Source of the DNA: a virus | IMG/VR virus record: IMGVR_UViG_3300035701_000035 | Location: 1 to 58,729 of that record | Reading direction: 5' to 3' (one strand) | Length of the DNA: 58,729 nt | Shown: piece by piece, positions 21,873 through 32,500 of the stretch | Position numbering within the stretch: the stretch's first letter is position 1 | Layout: every line of letters starts with the position of its first letter | Translations under genes and position numbers: made by a program | The notes under the pieces: generated by a model | What the model was told of the DNA's origin: nothing | Seen by the model: the letters and a program-made list of their open reading frames with translations, nothing else | Databases searched by the model: none

Positions 21873-24800
21873 ATAGTATAAATGGAAGCCATGAGTTTAT
21901 ATGAACATACCCATTATCATTATGTGTTGCACCTCCTTTTTTTACTTTTTTTGTTGCTCCATACATAGTATTAATAATATCAGAATTTTTACTATTACTT
22001 TTAAGTCCTTGAGATTTTGATCCACCATTTGCACAAGCTATTAGATCATCAGCACTCATATTTGGATTGTTTTCTTTACAGTCATCATATGCTGTTTGCC
22101 AAACAGTTTTACCACTACCAGCACCTTGACCTGTAACTGTTTTTGGAGTAGGTCTATATGCCATTTCTCCACCATTACCTGGAGTTACCTTATAGTTTTC
22201 ATACATTTGATTTAATGCATCTGTTCTCCATTTATTTGTAATTCCATTTGCATAATAATTTCTAACTTGATTTTTTAATGCTAATTTAGAATTATCAAAC
22301 TGTTGATTAGCAACTGTATTTTGATCATACATTCTTTGAGTAGTAGCCTGATTTAATAAACCATTTTGATTTCTAATATCATTTGCTTTTAACTCAAATT
22401 GATTTGCTATATTACTATTAGCATTATTATACTTAGCAAGTACATCAGCTGCATTCTTAGATGCTTGACCTTGTATACCTGCAGATCTTGAAGACAATCC
22501 TTGAGCTCCAGCAAATTGTGCTGCACCTTGAGTTTGTATGTTTGCTTGTTCTGAATTAGCAGCTAGTTCTCTTGTAGGATCTAAATAAGTAGGTCTTGGA
22601 GTTCCAAGATTTGCATATTGTCCATAAGGCATATATTTCTTAATACCCATTAGATCTGAAAATGCTCCAGTAGTTTTAATAGTATCTTGTAACCATGTTT
22701 GTGCACGACTACCTGGTACAGGATATTCTTGATCTTCTGTACATGGGCAACTACCATCTGGATTAACAGCTATCTCTATTTCAGTACCATCAGAGTTATG
22801 ACAAGGACATGTTTTTTTAGCATCTTCTTCTGTAAGTTCATCAGCAGGTATATCTTCATATACTAAGTTTCTTTTACCTACCATATATTTATGACCAGCT
22901 GTTGTATCACCATATGTAGTAGACTTTCCTGCACCATGTCCATACCAAGTATTATTAGTATAATCATAAGTATCATCTAAAGGAGAAATTTTATTACCAA
23001 TTGCACCATATAATTTTCCCATTGATGATTCATCGGCTGCTCCTGAATGTACAAGACTAACATTACCTAAGAAATTATCCATTGCATATTTTACATCAGG
23101 ATTATCATTATATGCACCTTTTTCATAATCTTGATATGCTTTTGCATATCCGTGCATTGTAGATTGTTGTAATACTCTGTCTCTTCCACTAGGATCTAAA
23201 GGAACACCAAGATTAGTTGACATTGCAGCTACTGTTGTAAAACCTTTATCATTCATACTTTTTATTGCAGCTGTAGCTTCAGGTAAAGTATATAGTTGAC
23301 CTGTTTTTGGATTTACATATTTTTTACTTATAACATCACTTGGTTTATCTAATCTATTACCTATATCAGAAAATAATTGTGGATCTACATCATTAGCTTC
23401 AAACATCAAGTTTCTTTTTTGATGCATTAAAGCTGCCTTTATAATTTCATCATCCTCTGGTAAATTACCATATTTAACAGACCATTTTCTATTTAGATCA
23501 GTAGTTGTTGCATTTTTACCTCTCCAAGCTTCAGGATTATCAACAATTTCTTTTGTATTTTTTATAATCTCAGCTCTAACAGTTGGATTTTCTAAATTAC
23601 TTTTAATTAACAAATATTGAGAAGCTGCAACTCTTCCTGATGCTGTATTAGGAAAACCTTCTAATCCATCATTTGCAATATCTTCTCCACTAGGAATTGT
23701 AAAACCAGAACTTTTTAATCTTTGAGTTGTAATTTTACCATCAGTACCTTTATGTTTTACATTAAGTTGTGGTTCTTTATAACCAGATGTTTTTGGATCT
23801 TTATTTGGATTTTTAGCTTTCCATTCTTCTAAGTGTTTTTGTTTTGCATTCCATATTGCTCTTTCTAATTCTTGATCAGTCATGTTAGAACCATCTACAA
23901 TTATACCAGTTTGAGCTTTTACCATACGTGTAATAGGACCTGATGCAGGAACTCTTTCAGATCTACCTTGATAGTTTTGAGACATACCAGCTCCCATAGA
24001 CATACCATACTCTGCTTGTGGTATATCAAAGAAAGGCATATCATAACCACCCATAGACATTCCATACTCTGCCATTGGAGGAGCTTGTTGTTGCATTTGT
24101 TGTTGTTGCATCATCATTGCTTCTTCTTCTGACATAGGTTGACCTTCTTGACCCATTTGTTCTTGTCCACCTCCTTGACCTTGTTGCATAACTTGTTGTA
24201 CAAGTCCAGTAGCTTCTTCTTGAGAAGCACCCAACTGAGTAAATACTTGTACTATCTCTTCAGGTTGAACACCATTTTCTAATAAACTCATAACAACTTC
24301 AGCAGGTTCAGCACCTCTTTGTAAAGCAGATTGAACTTCTTGTATAACTTGCATCATCTCATCTTCTCCACCACCTTGTTCTTGTGGTGCTCCTTGTTGT
24401 TGCTGTTGTTGCATCATTGCCATTTCTTCAGGAGATGGTTGTTGCATACCTTCTTGTGCTCTTCTTAGTCTTCTCATACCACCACCATACATCATCATCA
24501 TCTCTTCTTGAGACATCTGTGGTTGTTCTTGACTTTGTGCAACTGGTTGACCCTGATTCATTTCCTGAGCTTCTTCTTGTGGGTTTTGCTCATTCTCTGA
24601 TTCCATTGTCTCTTCTGAATTTTCCTGTTGTGACATTTGTTTTTTCAACTGGTCATTCAGTGTGCTGATTTCTTTAGCAGGTAGTATTTGTTCTTCAGTA
24701 ATACCACGTGCTTCCATACATGGTTTTGCTACAGCAGGTATACCTTGTGGGAATCCTTTCATTGACTCTTGTGCTAATGCAAGACATCCAAGTTTGATTA

Positions 24801-25302
24801 CATATTTTTTCATCATCAACTCAGCAGACTTTCTCTCTATTGCATCTGAGTCAGGATCTTCTAATATTTTTCTATACTTTTGAATATCATATTGTTTAGC
24901 AAGTTCTGCAGGAGTAAATGATTTGTTTGTACCACCTTTACCAAACATTGCAAGAACTTTAGGATCTTTAATCATCATACCTCTAGTATCACTAAAGATA
25001 AATGTATCTTCAGGAAGACTTAAAGGTACACCACCACTATGATGTCTTGGTCCTTTAATGATTTGATGTTCTGGTATTCCATCTCCATTTATGTCACCAT
25101 ATACAGTTTCACCTCCTTCTGCTTCTAAGTTAGCTTCTTCTCTAGGGACAGCAGTAATATACTTACTTTCTCTAAGTTTTGGCTTACCAATGTAAGCATT
25201 ATAATCTGCACCACCCATTGAAGGAACATCATTTACTAATGCACCTTGGACTTGATATCCTGTTCTTGCTTGTGGTAATTTTTTAATTCTAACTTTTATC
25301 AT
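21871..25302 (-). CDS. Modular virion protein (1143 aa), AQxG motifs, Met/Gln-rich middle
   Basis: The protein starts with a basic leader, MIKVRIKKLPQARTGYQ, a variant of the AQxG tag. Residues about 65-75 contain GDINGDGIPEH, a DxNxDG calcium-loop-like motif, followed by a conserved stretch (HHSGGVPLSLPEDTF, FSDTRGMM). Residues about 220-430 are low-complexity Met/Gln/Glu. AQxG copies occur near residues 280 (LRRAQEGM) and 461 (MVKAQTGI). A CPC...GSCPC cysteine cluster lies near residue 815. The last third (PRPTYLDPTRELAANSEQAN onward) is Asn/Gln/Ala-rich helix, familiar from large Bacteroidota phages. The C-terminus reads KKGGATHNDNG then WLPF. No enzyme is recognised. The AQxG tags and position suggest an internal virion protein. 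Start choice: first ATG, 9 bases after the upstream stop. Confidence 0.75.
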   Translation of the reverse strand: MIKVRIKKLPQARTGYQVQGALVNDVPSMGGADYNAYIGKPKLRESKYITAVPREEANLEAEGGETVYGDINGDGIPEHQIIKGPRHHSGGVPLSLPEDTFIFSDTRGMMIKDPKVLAMFGKGGTNKSFTPAELAKQYDIQKYRKILEDPDSDAIERKSAELMMKKYVIKLGCLALAQESMKGFPQGIPAVAKPCMEARGITEEQILPAKEISTLNDQLKKQMSQQENSEETMESENEQNPQEEAQEMNQGQPVAQSQEQPQMSQEEMMMMYGGGMRRLRRAQEGMQQPSPEEMAMMQQQQQQGAPQEQGGGEDEMMQVIQEVQSALQRGAEPAEVVMSLLENGVQPEEIVQVFTQLGASQEEATGLVQQVMQQGQGGGQEQMGQEGQPMSEEEAMMMQQQQMQQQAPPMAEYGMSMGGYDMPFFDIPQAEYGMSMGAGMSQNYQGRSERVPASGPITRMVKAQTGIIVDGSNMTDQELERAIWNAKQKHLEEWKAKNPNKDPKTSGYKEPQLNVKHKGTDGKITTQRLKSSGFTIPSGEDIANDGLEGFPNTASGRVAASQYLLIKSNLENPTVRAEIIKNTKEIVDNPEAWRGKNATTTDLNRKWSVKYGNLPEDDEIIKAALMHQKRNLMFEANDVDPQLFSDIGNRLDKPSDVISKKYVNPKTGQLYTLPEATAAIKSMNDKGFTTVAAMSTNLGVPLDPSGRDRVLQQSTMHGYAKAYQDYEKGAYNDNPDVKYAMDNFLGNVSLVHSGAADESSMGKLYGAIGNKISPLDDTYDYTNNTWYGHGAGKSTTYGDTTAGHKYMVGKRNLVYEDIPADELTEEDAKKTCPCHNSDGTEIEIAVNPDGSCPCTEDQEYPVPGSRAQTWLQDTIKTTGAFSDLMGIKKYMPYGQYANLGTPRPTYLDPTRELAANSEQANIQTQGAAQFAGAQGLSSRSAGIQGQASKNAADVLAKYNNANSNIANQFELKANDIRNQNGLLNQATTQRMYDQNTVANQQFDNSKLALKNQVRNYYANGITNKWRTDALNQMYENYKVTPGNGGEMAYRPTPKTVTGQGAGSGKTVWQTAYDDCKENNPNMSADDLIACANGGSKSQGLKSNSKNSDIINTMYGATKKVKKGGATHNDNGYVHINSWLPFIL
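24010..24640 (-). repeat. Met/Gln-rich low-complexity coding repeat
   Basis: Within the 1143-residue gene, the + strand shows repeated ttg/ctt/cat triplets, encoding runs such as MMQQQQQQGAPQEQ and MMQQQQMQQQAPPM in frame, plus two copies of AEYGMSMG. It is a likely flexible linker and a plausible site of triplet-repeat length change. Confidence 0.7.
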
Positions 25303-25310
25303 TGGTATAA

Positions 25311-28300
25311 TTATAAATATTCAACTTGTCCTCCTGCTGCTAGATACTGTTGTAGTTCATAGGGAGTCATTTCAACTTCATCATCTTCTTCATAGAATGG
25401 ATTAGCATATCCACCATCTTGCATATAACCTCCGTATCTTCCACGATTTGTGTTTGCTGAATTACCACTAGATGAAATACTGTTTTCATTAGAACCAGTA
25501 TTGTTATAATCATACAAACCTGTTTTAGAACCAAAATCTTGCCACCACCCTTTATTAGTGTTACTAGCCATACCTTGATTCTGCATTGGATCAACAGAAT
25601 TTAATGTGTTGTTATACTCCATTGGAGCTTGTTTCATTCTATTCCATGCACCTAATATACCATTACTAATTGCATTACCTGCAGCTAATGATGCTTCTGG
25701 ATCAACACCTATTACATTCTTACGTTTTCTTTTAATACCAACATATTGACTTTCTTGATTTCCAGAAACATCAGTTACGGGTTTACTATTTGGTTGAATA
25801 GGGCTATTTGTATAATTATAAGATTGCATACTTTCAGGTAGAGATGCTTCTTCAACATCTTCTGCACCAAAAAAGTTTTGCATATTATTTAAACTCATAC
25901 TATTAGCACTAGGATCAAAATCTACTTTTTTAGCTCCTGCTGGTGGTGTTTCTAATCCTATTTGAGCTCTATATAATTCTGGTATAGCAATATCTCCTCC
26001 ATAAGCATAATCAGTATAGTTTATTGGACCACCATATTCTTTTTCTTCTGTCCAATCTTTTTCTTCACCTCCAACATAGTCTCTAGAATTTATTTCTTGT
26101 TTTACTAATTGTCCTTTTCTATTTATACCTCTTCTTTCTTTTCCATCTTCTGATTTTTTAGTCTGCAAATATTCTCCTCTATTCATTGTACGTTGACCTT
26201 TACGGTGACTTAACATTTCTTGTAGTTTTCCTAAATCTTGCATAGGAACTCCATTACCGGCACCAGCACCATTTACATCATAAATATCAATCCATTTTTT
26301 ACGACCTCCTAATAAACCTTTTTTAGTAGTATAACTTGCTACAGGATTACCAGATACAAGACCATTATAAGATCTACCATCATTTAAATAGTATGGAGTA
26401 CCTTTTTGTTTAACCCATGAACCTTGTGATTGAACTAATGGATTCCAAGGCATTAAGTCTCTCCAACCACTTTGTGGTCTTACTTCTTTAGGAATGTAAT
26501 TTATTTTAGAATTTTGAATACATCTGTTGTAAGTTGCACTCCATGTAGTTCCAGGTCCACAGTTTGTTTGTGTAACAACATTACTTGAGCCAACATCATT
26601 ATAAGTATCTTGTAATGCTTGATCATAAAAATTTTGATAATCAATATAACCTTGTTCTTCATTATCATAATCAGTATCAAAGTTTCTATTTGGATTAGCA
26701 GCTTCCCAATCTTCTCTTTCCCCTTCTTTCCAGTCTTCCTTAGTCATCTTATCTTGCATACCTCTTCTATTTCCAGATTTGGTATTAACAGTTATACCAG
26801 TCTGAGCTTCTTCAAGACCATATTGTTGGTAATAGTCTTCATCATCTCCACCATAGATAAATTTAGTAAGTGGTTCTTCAGCATCCATATCAATGAATCC
26901 TCCAAATGCAGCTGTAGGATCTGTATTAGATGGTGATGTTTTAAATGCATCTTCAGCAAGATTTGGTTTATAACCATCTTGTGTTAATAAGTTTAAGATT
27001 TGTGGATTCCCTTGTGCATTTTTATATATTTCTTTTGATATAGCTGTATTAGAATTATTTTTTAAAGTATCAAAGAAAGAATTTTTTGTATTAGATATAT
27101 CATTAGTTAAAGTATCATCTCTTTTACCTTGTCCTGGAATACCTTCATTAGAAGGACCTCCATCTGCATACATGGATACCATTTTTTTAATAAACCTATT
27201 TTGAGCTGCACCACCTTTTTTGAATTCATCATCAGGATCTGAATAATTACCTTGATATAAAGTATCAGGTGTCTCTTGTAATAATGCAGGATCAATGGTT
27301 GGTTTTTCAATTTTATCAGGATCAAGAATTTTACTTGGACCTACATCAGTACCACATGGACAATTACCCATAATATCTGGAGCCATATAGTTTAATGCCA
27401 GAGGATCAGTACATTGACATGGATTTGCATATGCATCATATGTTTTATATCCTAAATAACCTAAACCTCCTCCAATTAAACTTGTTTTTAAACCGAGTCT
27501 ATATTTATAATTTATAGCATTTCTTATATCTGAACCATAAGAACCTTCATTAGCAGGGTTAAGTATATTAGGTCCTAAAGCACTATTTGCATAACCATAT
27601 GTTGGTAATGATATTTCATCAACATTTTTAGCAGATGTTCTAAATAATTGATTTAGACCAGTAGTTCCAAGTGTTTCTAAAGTTCTACCAATTTTACCTT
27701 TCCAACCTAGTTTATCAAAAGTATTAGGAGCTACATCAGATATTTCATTAAGTCTTCCTACACTCTTTCCTAACACACCATTAGTATTCCACATACCATT
27801 CATGTAATTAGGAAATGGTGTACCATACTTACCAGTTCTTCCATATATTGGATTTATATCAATTGGTAGATTACCATTAGGACTATCAAGATAATCATCA
27901 TAAAATTCTCCATCGAAATTTTTTGGAGGATAACTACCTTCATAACCTGTTCTAATATTCTTTAATTTATTAGTTTCTAATAATCCTTGATCAGTAGTTA
28001 AGTATTTACCAAATCTACTTGCAGTAGTACCCAATGGTCTATTTATATCATACTTAGTTTTAGCACCAGTTGTAAGAGGATTACCAAGTGGATCAAATAC
28101 TTTTAATTCACCTGTTGCAGGATCTTGATTATAATAAAATCTATTTTTAAATGTAACTTCTTTAGCTTTAGCAGGAGTTGTACCAAAAGGTAATGGTTGA
28201 TTTGGTCCAAATGTATGTTTTAATTCAAAAAAGTTATTACCTTCATCATCTGTACCACCAACAATTTTTGAATCTAATGGATATATTCCACTAACTAAAC

Positions 28301-29501
28301 CATCTTGTTCTGCAAGTGGTTCTATATCACCAAGAGAAAAATTATTATTCCCTTCAGTAAGTTTTAGAATAATATTTTTTACATCATCTTGATATAACAA
28401 TAATCTATCTGCTTGTAAACTACCATCAGTTCCACCAGCATAAGTTCCATTTTGACTAAATATTCCTGTTTTTGGAGTAGCACCATTAAGTACATTCCAT
28501 AATTCATTTCTATTCTGAGTAAATGATGTTGCAAGTTTAGGTGCAAATTTAGGTCCCACATATGGTATCTTAGTCATTGCATGTCCTATTGCTGAAAATC
28601 CTGGTACAGCTTTTCTTATTTTAGAAAAGTTAGTCATAGGAGTATTAATCTTTGGTATATACTTAATAAGTGCGTCATATGCCTTACCAATACCACTACC
28701 ACCTAACTGAGCTCTAGGTAAATAATCTTGAGGTTCAAATGAATCAGATGCACTTCTATAATCTCCTATATAAGATGCTAGATCTGGAAATGCTCCTTGG
28801 TTCTGCATACCTGGAGTAATAGCAATTAAATCTTCTATAGAGTAAGGTTTTGTAAAGTTAGGGTTTCCTGGATTATCAAATTGACCCATTACAGCTTCTT
28901 CTCTTCCTAACTGTTGATTTGGATCTTGATCTTCATAATCATATCCTTGTTCTTCTCCACCATCTGCAAAATAACCACCATATCTAAATGCTTGTTCTTG
29001 CTCATCTTGTTCATTCTCTAGATGAGAAGTATCATTATTAAGAGCTTCTTCATCATCATAGTATCCCTGATCTGACATTGCAAGTTGTTCTTGTTCAGCA
29101 TCTGATGCTGCTCTTTCTGCATCTTCATTTGATTGTTGTTGTGGATCTTGTTGTGGATCTTGTGCTTCTTGTGGTTGACCAGACTCATTTCCTTCTATTA
29201 AATCTGGATCTTCATAACCTTCTTCAGCAAGTTTTGAAAGTGCAGATTTAATAAGCATCACAGATGTATTTTCATCTAATGCATACTCATTAATAAGTTG
29301 GTTATATATAAGATCTGGAGTAGCATCATTTTTTAATGAGATATAAACATCCTCATATATTTGATTTATTCTAGCTGGATCCATACTAGGAGAGGATACT
29401 TCCATACCCATTGCTGCTTTTTTCAAAAACTTTGCAGTTTTGTTATAGTACCCTGGAGTCTCTCCTGGAAGTGCTTTTCTTATCCTTACTTGTTTTTTCA
29501 T
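25311..29501 (-). CDS. Modular virion protein (1396 aa), three AQxG motifs, CTDPxAxNY cysteine motif
   Basis: The N-terminal leader MKKQVRIRKALPGETPGYY resembles that of the next gene. Residues about 115-200 are acidic and Gln-rich. Three AQxG copies lie near residues 262 (LPRAQLGG), 897 (LEEAQTGI) and 1177 (LYRAQIGL), with KKGG or YGG segments before two of them. A Gly-rich hydrophobic stretch (LIGGGLGYLGY, about residue 678) precedes CQCTDPLALNYMAPD then GNCPCG. CTDPxAxNY is a cysteine motif known from secreted Bacteroidota proteins. Near residue 985 there is CGPGTTWSATYNRC, matched in spacing by a small protein at 54786-55136. The C-terminus, MTPYELQQYLAAGGQVEYL, matches the end tag of the neighbouring giants. 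I recognise no enzyme. Inferred role: internal virion polyprotein. Confidence 0.7.
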   Translation of the reverse strand: MKKQVRIRKALPGETPGYYNKTAKFLKKAAMGMEVSSPSMDPARINQIYEDVYISLKNDATPDLIYNQLINEYALDENTSVMLIKSALSKLAEEGYEDPDLIEGNESGQPQEAQDPQQDPQQQSNEDAERAASDAEQEQLAMSDQGYYDDEEALNNDTSHLENEQDEQEQAFRYGGYFADGGEEQGYDYEDQDPNQQLGREEAVMGQFDNPGNPNFTKPYSIEDLIAITPGMQNQGAFPDLASYIGDYRSASDSFEPQDYLPRAQLGGSGIGKAYDALIKYIPKINTPMTNFSKIRKAVPGFSAIGHAMTKIPYVGPKFAPKLATSFTQNRNELWNVLNGATPKTGIFSQNGTYAGGTDGSLQADRLLLYQDDVKNIILKLTEGNNNFSLGDIEPLAEQDGLVSGIYPLDSKIVGGTDDEGNNFFELKHTFGPNQPLPFGTTPAKAKEVTFKNRFYYNQDPATGELKVFDPLGNPLTTGAKTKYDINRPLGTTASRFGKYLTTDQGLLETNKLKNIRTGYEGSYPPKNFDGEFYDDYLDSPNGNLPIDINPIYGRTGKYGTPFPNYMNGMWNTNGVLGKSVGRLNEISDVAPNTFDKLGWKGKIGRTLETLGTTGLNQLFRTSAKNVDEISLPTYGYANSALGPNILNPANEGSYGSDIRNAINYKYRLGLKTSLIGGGLGYLGYKTYDAYANPCQCTDPLALNYMAPDIMGNCPCGTDVGPSKILDPDKIEKPTIDPALLQETPDTLYQGNYSDPDDEFKKGGAAQNRFIKKMVSMYADGGPSNEGIPGQGKRDDTLTNDISNTKNSFFDTLKNNSNTAISKEIYKNAQGNPQILNLLTQDGYKPNLAEDAFKTSPSNTDPTAAFGGFIDMDAEEPLTKFIYGGDDEDYYQQYGLEEAQTGITVNTKSGNRRGMQDKMTKEDWKEGEREDWEAANPNRNFDTDYDNEEQGYIDYQNFYDQALQDTYNDVGSSNVVTQTNCGPGTTWSATYNRCIQNSKINYIPKEVRPQSGWRDLMPWNPLVQSQGSWVKQKGTPYYLNDGRSYNGLVSGNPVASYTTKKGLLGGRKKWIDIYDVNGAGAGNGVPMQDLGKLQEMLSHRKGQRTMNRGEYLQTKKSEDGKERRGINRKGQLVKQEINSRDYVGGEEKDWTEEKEYGGPINYTDYAYGGDIAIPELYRAQIGLETPPAGAKKVDFDPSANSMSLNNMQNFFGAEDVEEASLPESMQSYNYTNSPIQPNSKPVTDVSGNQESQYVGIKRKRKNVIGVDPEASLAAGNAISNGILGAWNRMKQAPMEYNNTLNSVDPMQNQGMASNTNKGWWQDFGSKTGLYDYNNTGSNENSISSSGNSANTNRGRYGGYMQDGGYANPFYEEDDEVEMTPYELQQYLAAGGQVEYL

Positions 29502-29545
29502 AACATATTATATATATAAATATACTAAATTTTAATTTAATGCAT

Positions 29546-29560
29546 AAACTTTAAAAGTTT
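29546..29560 (-). other. AAACTTT/AAAGTTT hairpin in intergenic gap
   Basis: A 7-bp inverted repeat with one central base lies right at the stop codon of the 1529-residue gene, in the 57-base gap before the next start. It resembles the element at 21849-21872. It is AT-only apart from two GC pairs, so it is more likely a processing or weak termination site than a strong terminator. Confidence 0.3.
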
Positions 29561-32500
29561 AATGATCTTCAATGATATATCCATCTTTAACATACTCATC
29601 AATTTCTTTTTTTGATAGACGAGTTACAACTCCACCTTTTTTATTTTTATAACCAGGTGTATCACTTATTTGTTTATATGCATTACCTCCTGTAAATGGA
29701 ATTGATATGTCCCTATTCCATTTATCAAATGTTTGTTTATTCATTTTTTTAACAATCTGTTGTCTCCATTTTTCAAGTTGTTCTGGTTTAGCATTTTGTA
29801 TATCTTCTATTTTTAAATCAAGACCTGCTCTCATTTCCATTACAACATGTAGAGCTGGAGCAGTAGAAAAATAATCATTTTTTTGTGCGTTTAACAATTC
29901 CTGATAAGTATTTGGTAATCTATCTTCAGTATTATTTATAGTTTTTAAATTCCTACGATTTAACATTTGATTATTATCTAAGTTTGTAGTATGAGATATG
30001 TTATCATATAAATTTCTACCTTTTTCATCTGGAGTTGTCTTTTTCATAAGATCAATAAGTTCAGGATCATAAAACTTTTGTTTAAAGTTTTGTATACTTG
30101 AATTAGGAAATAAATTAGAAAATAATTGATCTCTTTCATATGTACCACGTAAAGTTCTAAACAAAGCCGTTGCAGGATCTTCAGGATACATTTTATCAAA
30201 GGTAGCTCTATTATCTAAATATTCAAGTTGTTTATTACCTAAATCAGACAACTCATCTATTGTATAAAAATCACTTTCACCTAACATTTTTTGAGGATCT
30301 GATGCCATATTCATCATAGCATTTCTTGCTGCCCATCCATCTGAAAAATCTTTAAATTTAAAATCACCTACTCCTTTAAATAAATCTGGACCATGTTCTG
30401 GAATATTTAATAAATAATTTTTAAGAGAATTACCTGCATCTATTAAACCTTCTTCTTTCCAATTTGTATCATAATCAGCAGGATCAATATTATACCATTC
30501 TTCACCACGATGAGGGTCATCACCATATTTTATTGCTGAATTTCCACCTGGACTATTTCTATATTTTGTTAAATCAACTTTAGGAACATCAGTTTTTATA
30601 ACTGGACTTTTTGGTTTAGACATACTCCTCATAATTGGAGTTATACCAGGTAAAATATCATCTACATTATGTAAACTGTTTATTGTATTTCTAAATGCAT
30701 TGGTTGGTTTTAACAGTTTACCAATAGATTCCAAACCATATTGAGCTTTAGGAAGTTCTCCTCCTTTGTTAAATTTTGGTTCAGCAGAACCATATACTTT
30801 TCTAGTAAAATCAAAGTTTCCTGTTTTTAATCTTTGTAACTCCTCATTTTGTTTTTTACTTGCAAAATTATCTTGTTGTTTAATTTGTCTAATTAAATCT
30901 TTATAAAACTTTTTATGTTTAGGTGGAAGTAAATAACTAGTATATGTATCTATAAGTTGTGTATACTGATCAGGATTTTTAATTTCATGTTCAAACATAT
31001 TTGTTTTTCCAAGACCAGTGTTTGATGCTTCTTCAACATAAGCTCTAAGTATATCATTTTCTTTATTTTTTGTTATGCTTGTTAGAAAATCACCATCTTG
31101 ATTAGTTTCATATATAAACTTCTTAGGTTTTCCAATTTGTTTTTCTAAATCAAATCCTACAGTATTATTTACTACTGGCATTGTTTGCCCTACAACAGGT
31201 ACATTAAAGTTTGCAATTCGTGCAGATTGAGCAACAGGAATGATATTAGTAAAATCATCTGCACCAAATAAAGAAAGTTGATTAGAAATAGTTTTTGCTT
31301 CTGGTACTATTGGTTTTAATTCTTGTAAAGCTTTAATTACTTGACCTACACCACCACCTCCTTGTAATCTTTGAAGAGCACCTCCATTTTTTCTATTAAA
31401 TTTAGTTGGTAGTCTACCAATTGAATGATTGTGTCGTTGTGTATTAAGTCCTGGATTTTGTTTTAATACAGAAAATTCTCCAAAACCTAAACCTTTACCT
31501 AACTTATTTAAAGGATTAGTTATAGATTCAAAAACAGGTTCTGCTGTATGTAAACCAGGATGACCTAGTGCAATACCAGAACCTGGAGTTGCAGCATCAT
31601 AAAGTCCTGTATATTGAGTATTAAAATTAGGATTACTTAATACAGTACCAGGTTTACGTAAAGCATTTAAACTTTTAAATGTATTAAGTGCAGGCTTTGT
31701 ACCCCAATAAGCAAATAAAGCATTTAATGCAGCAGATCCATAATTTCCTGCTTGAAACTCATCCTTAACATCTTTAATATTTTCTGGTACTTCTAGTAAA
31801 AGACCAGAAGTCATTAATGGATTATCAAAACCTGAAAGAATAGTTCCTAAACCTTTTTTTAAACCAATAGTATTTTTAACTCCTGAACCAAGTAAATTAT
31901 TTCCTGCAGCCATTCTATTAGCATACTTAAGATTACCTAATGCATTAAAACCTTTACCTAATCCATATGATGTACCCATATCTACTAACTCATGACCAAG
32001 AGCATTTGTAAGATTTCCTTGATCATAACCTCTTCTTAAATTCATTCCAATTTTAAATGGATTAAATGCTTGTAGTGGTGTAAAATTTCTTAATATTGAA
32101 AGAGGATTATCATTACCCATTACACCCAGATCAACACCTTTTTCTTTTTGAATACCAAGTTTAGTGTCATAACTTAAATTACTATCTCCCCACATTTCTT
32201 CTTTAGGGTTTGCTGCAAAATATAAAGCATCTAATGGATATTTAAGTACATCTCTAAGTTTGTTACCTGAAGTATTTTCATTAATACCATTCCAATTTTT
32301 GATATTCTCTTTGTTATGCTTTTTTGCCATACCAAATGATGTATTTGCTACATCATTATATAAATCACTATAAGTTTGTGTTTTACCATTTACTTTTTCA
32401 TCTGACTCTAACTCTAATAGTGTTTTATAAATTCTTTCAGGATGATTTTGTACTGTATTTAATATATCAAGTTTACCTGCTTGAGTAGTTCCTGCTTTAG

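Noticed and set aside
24010-24640. Tandem triplets as a CRISPR or satellite array
   Set aside because: The repeats are in frame within a long gene and vary as Met/Gln/Glu codons; there are no fixed repeats with unique spacers.
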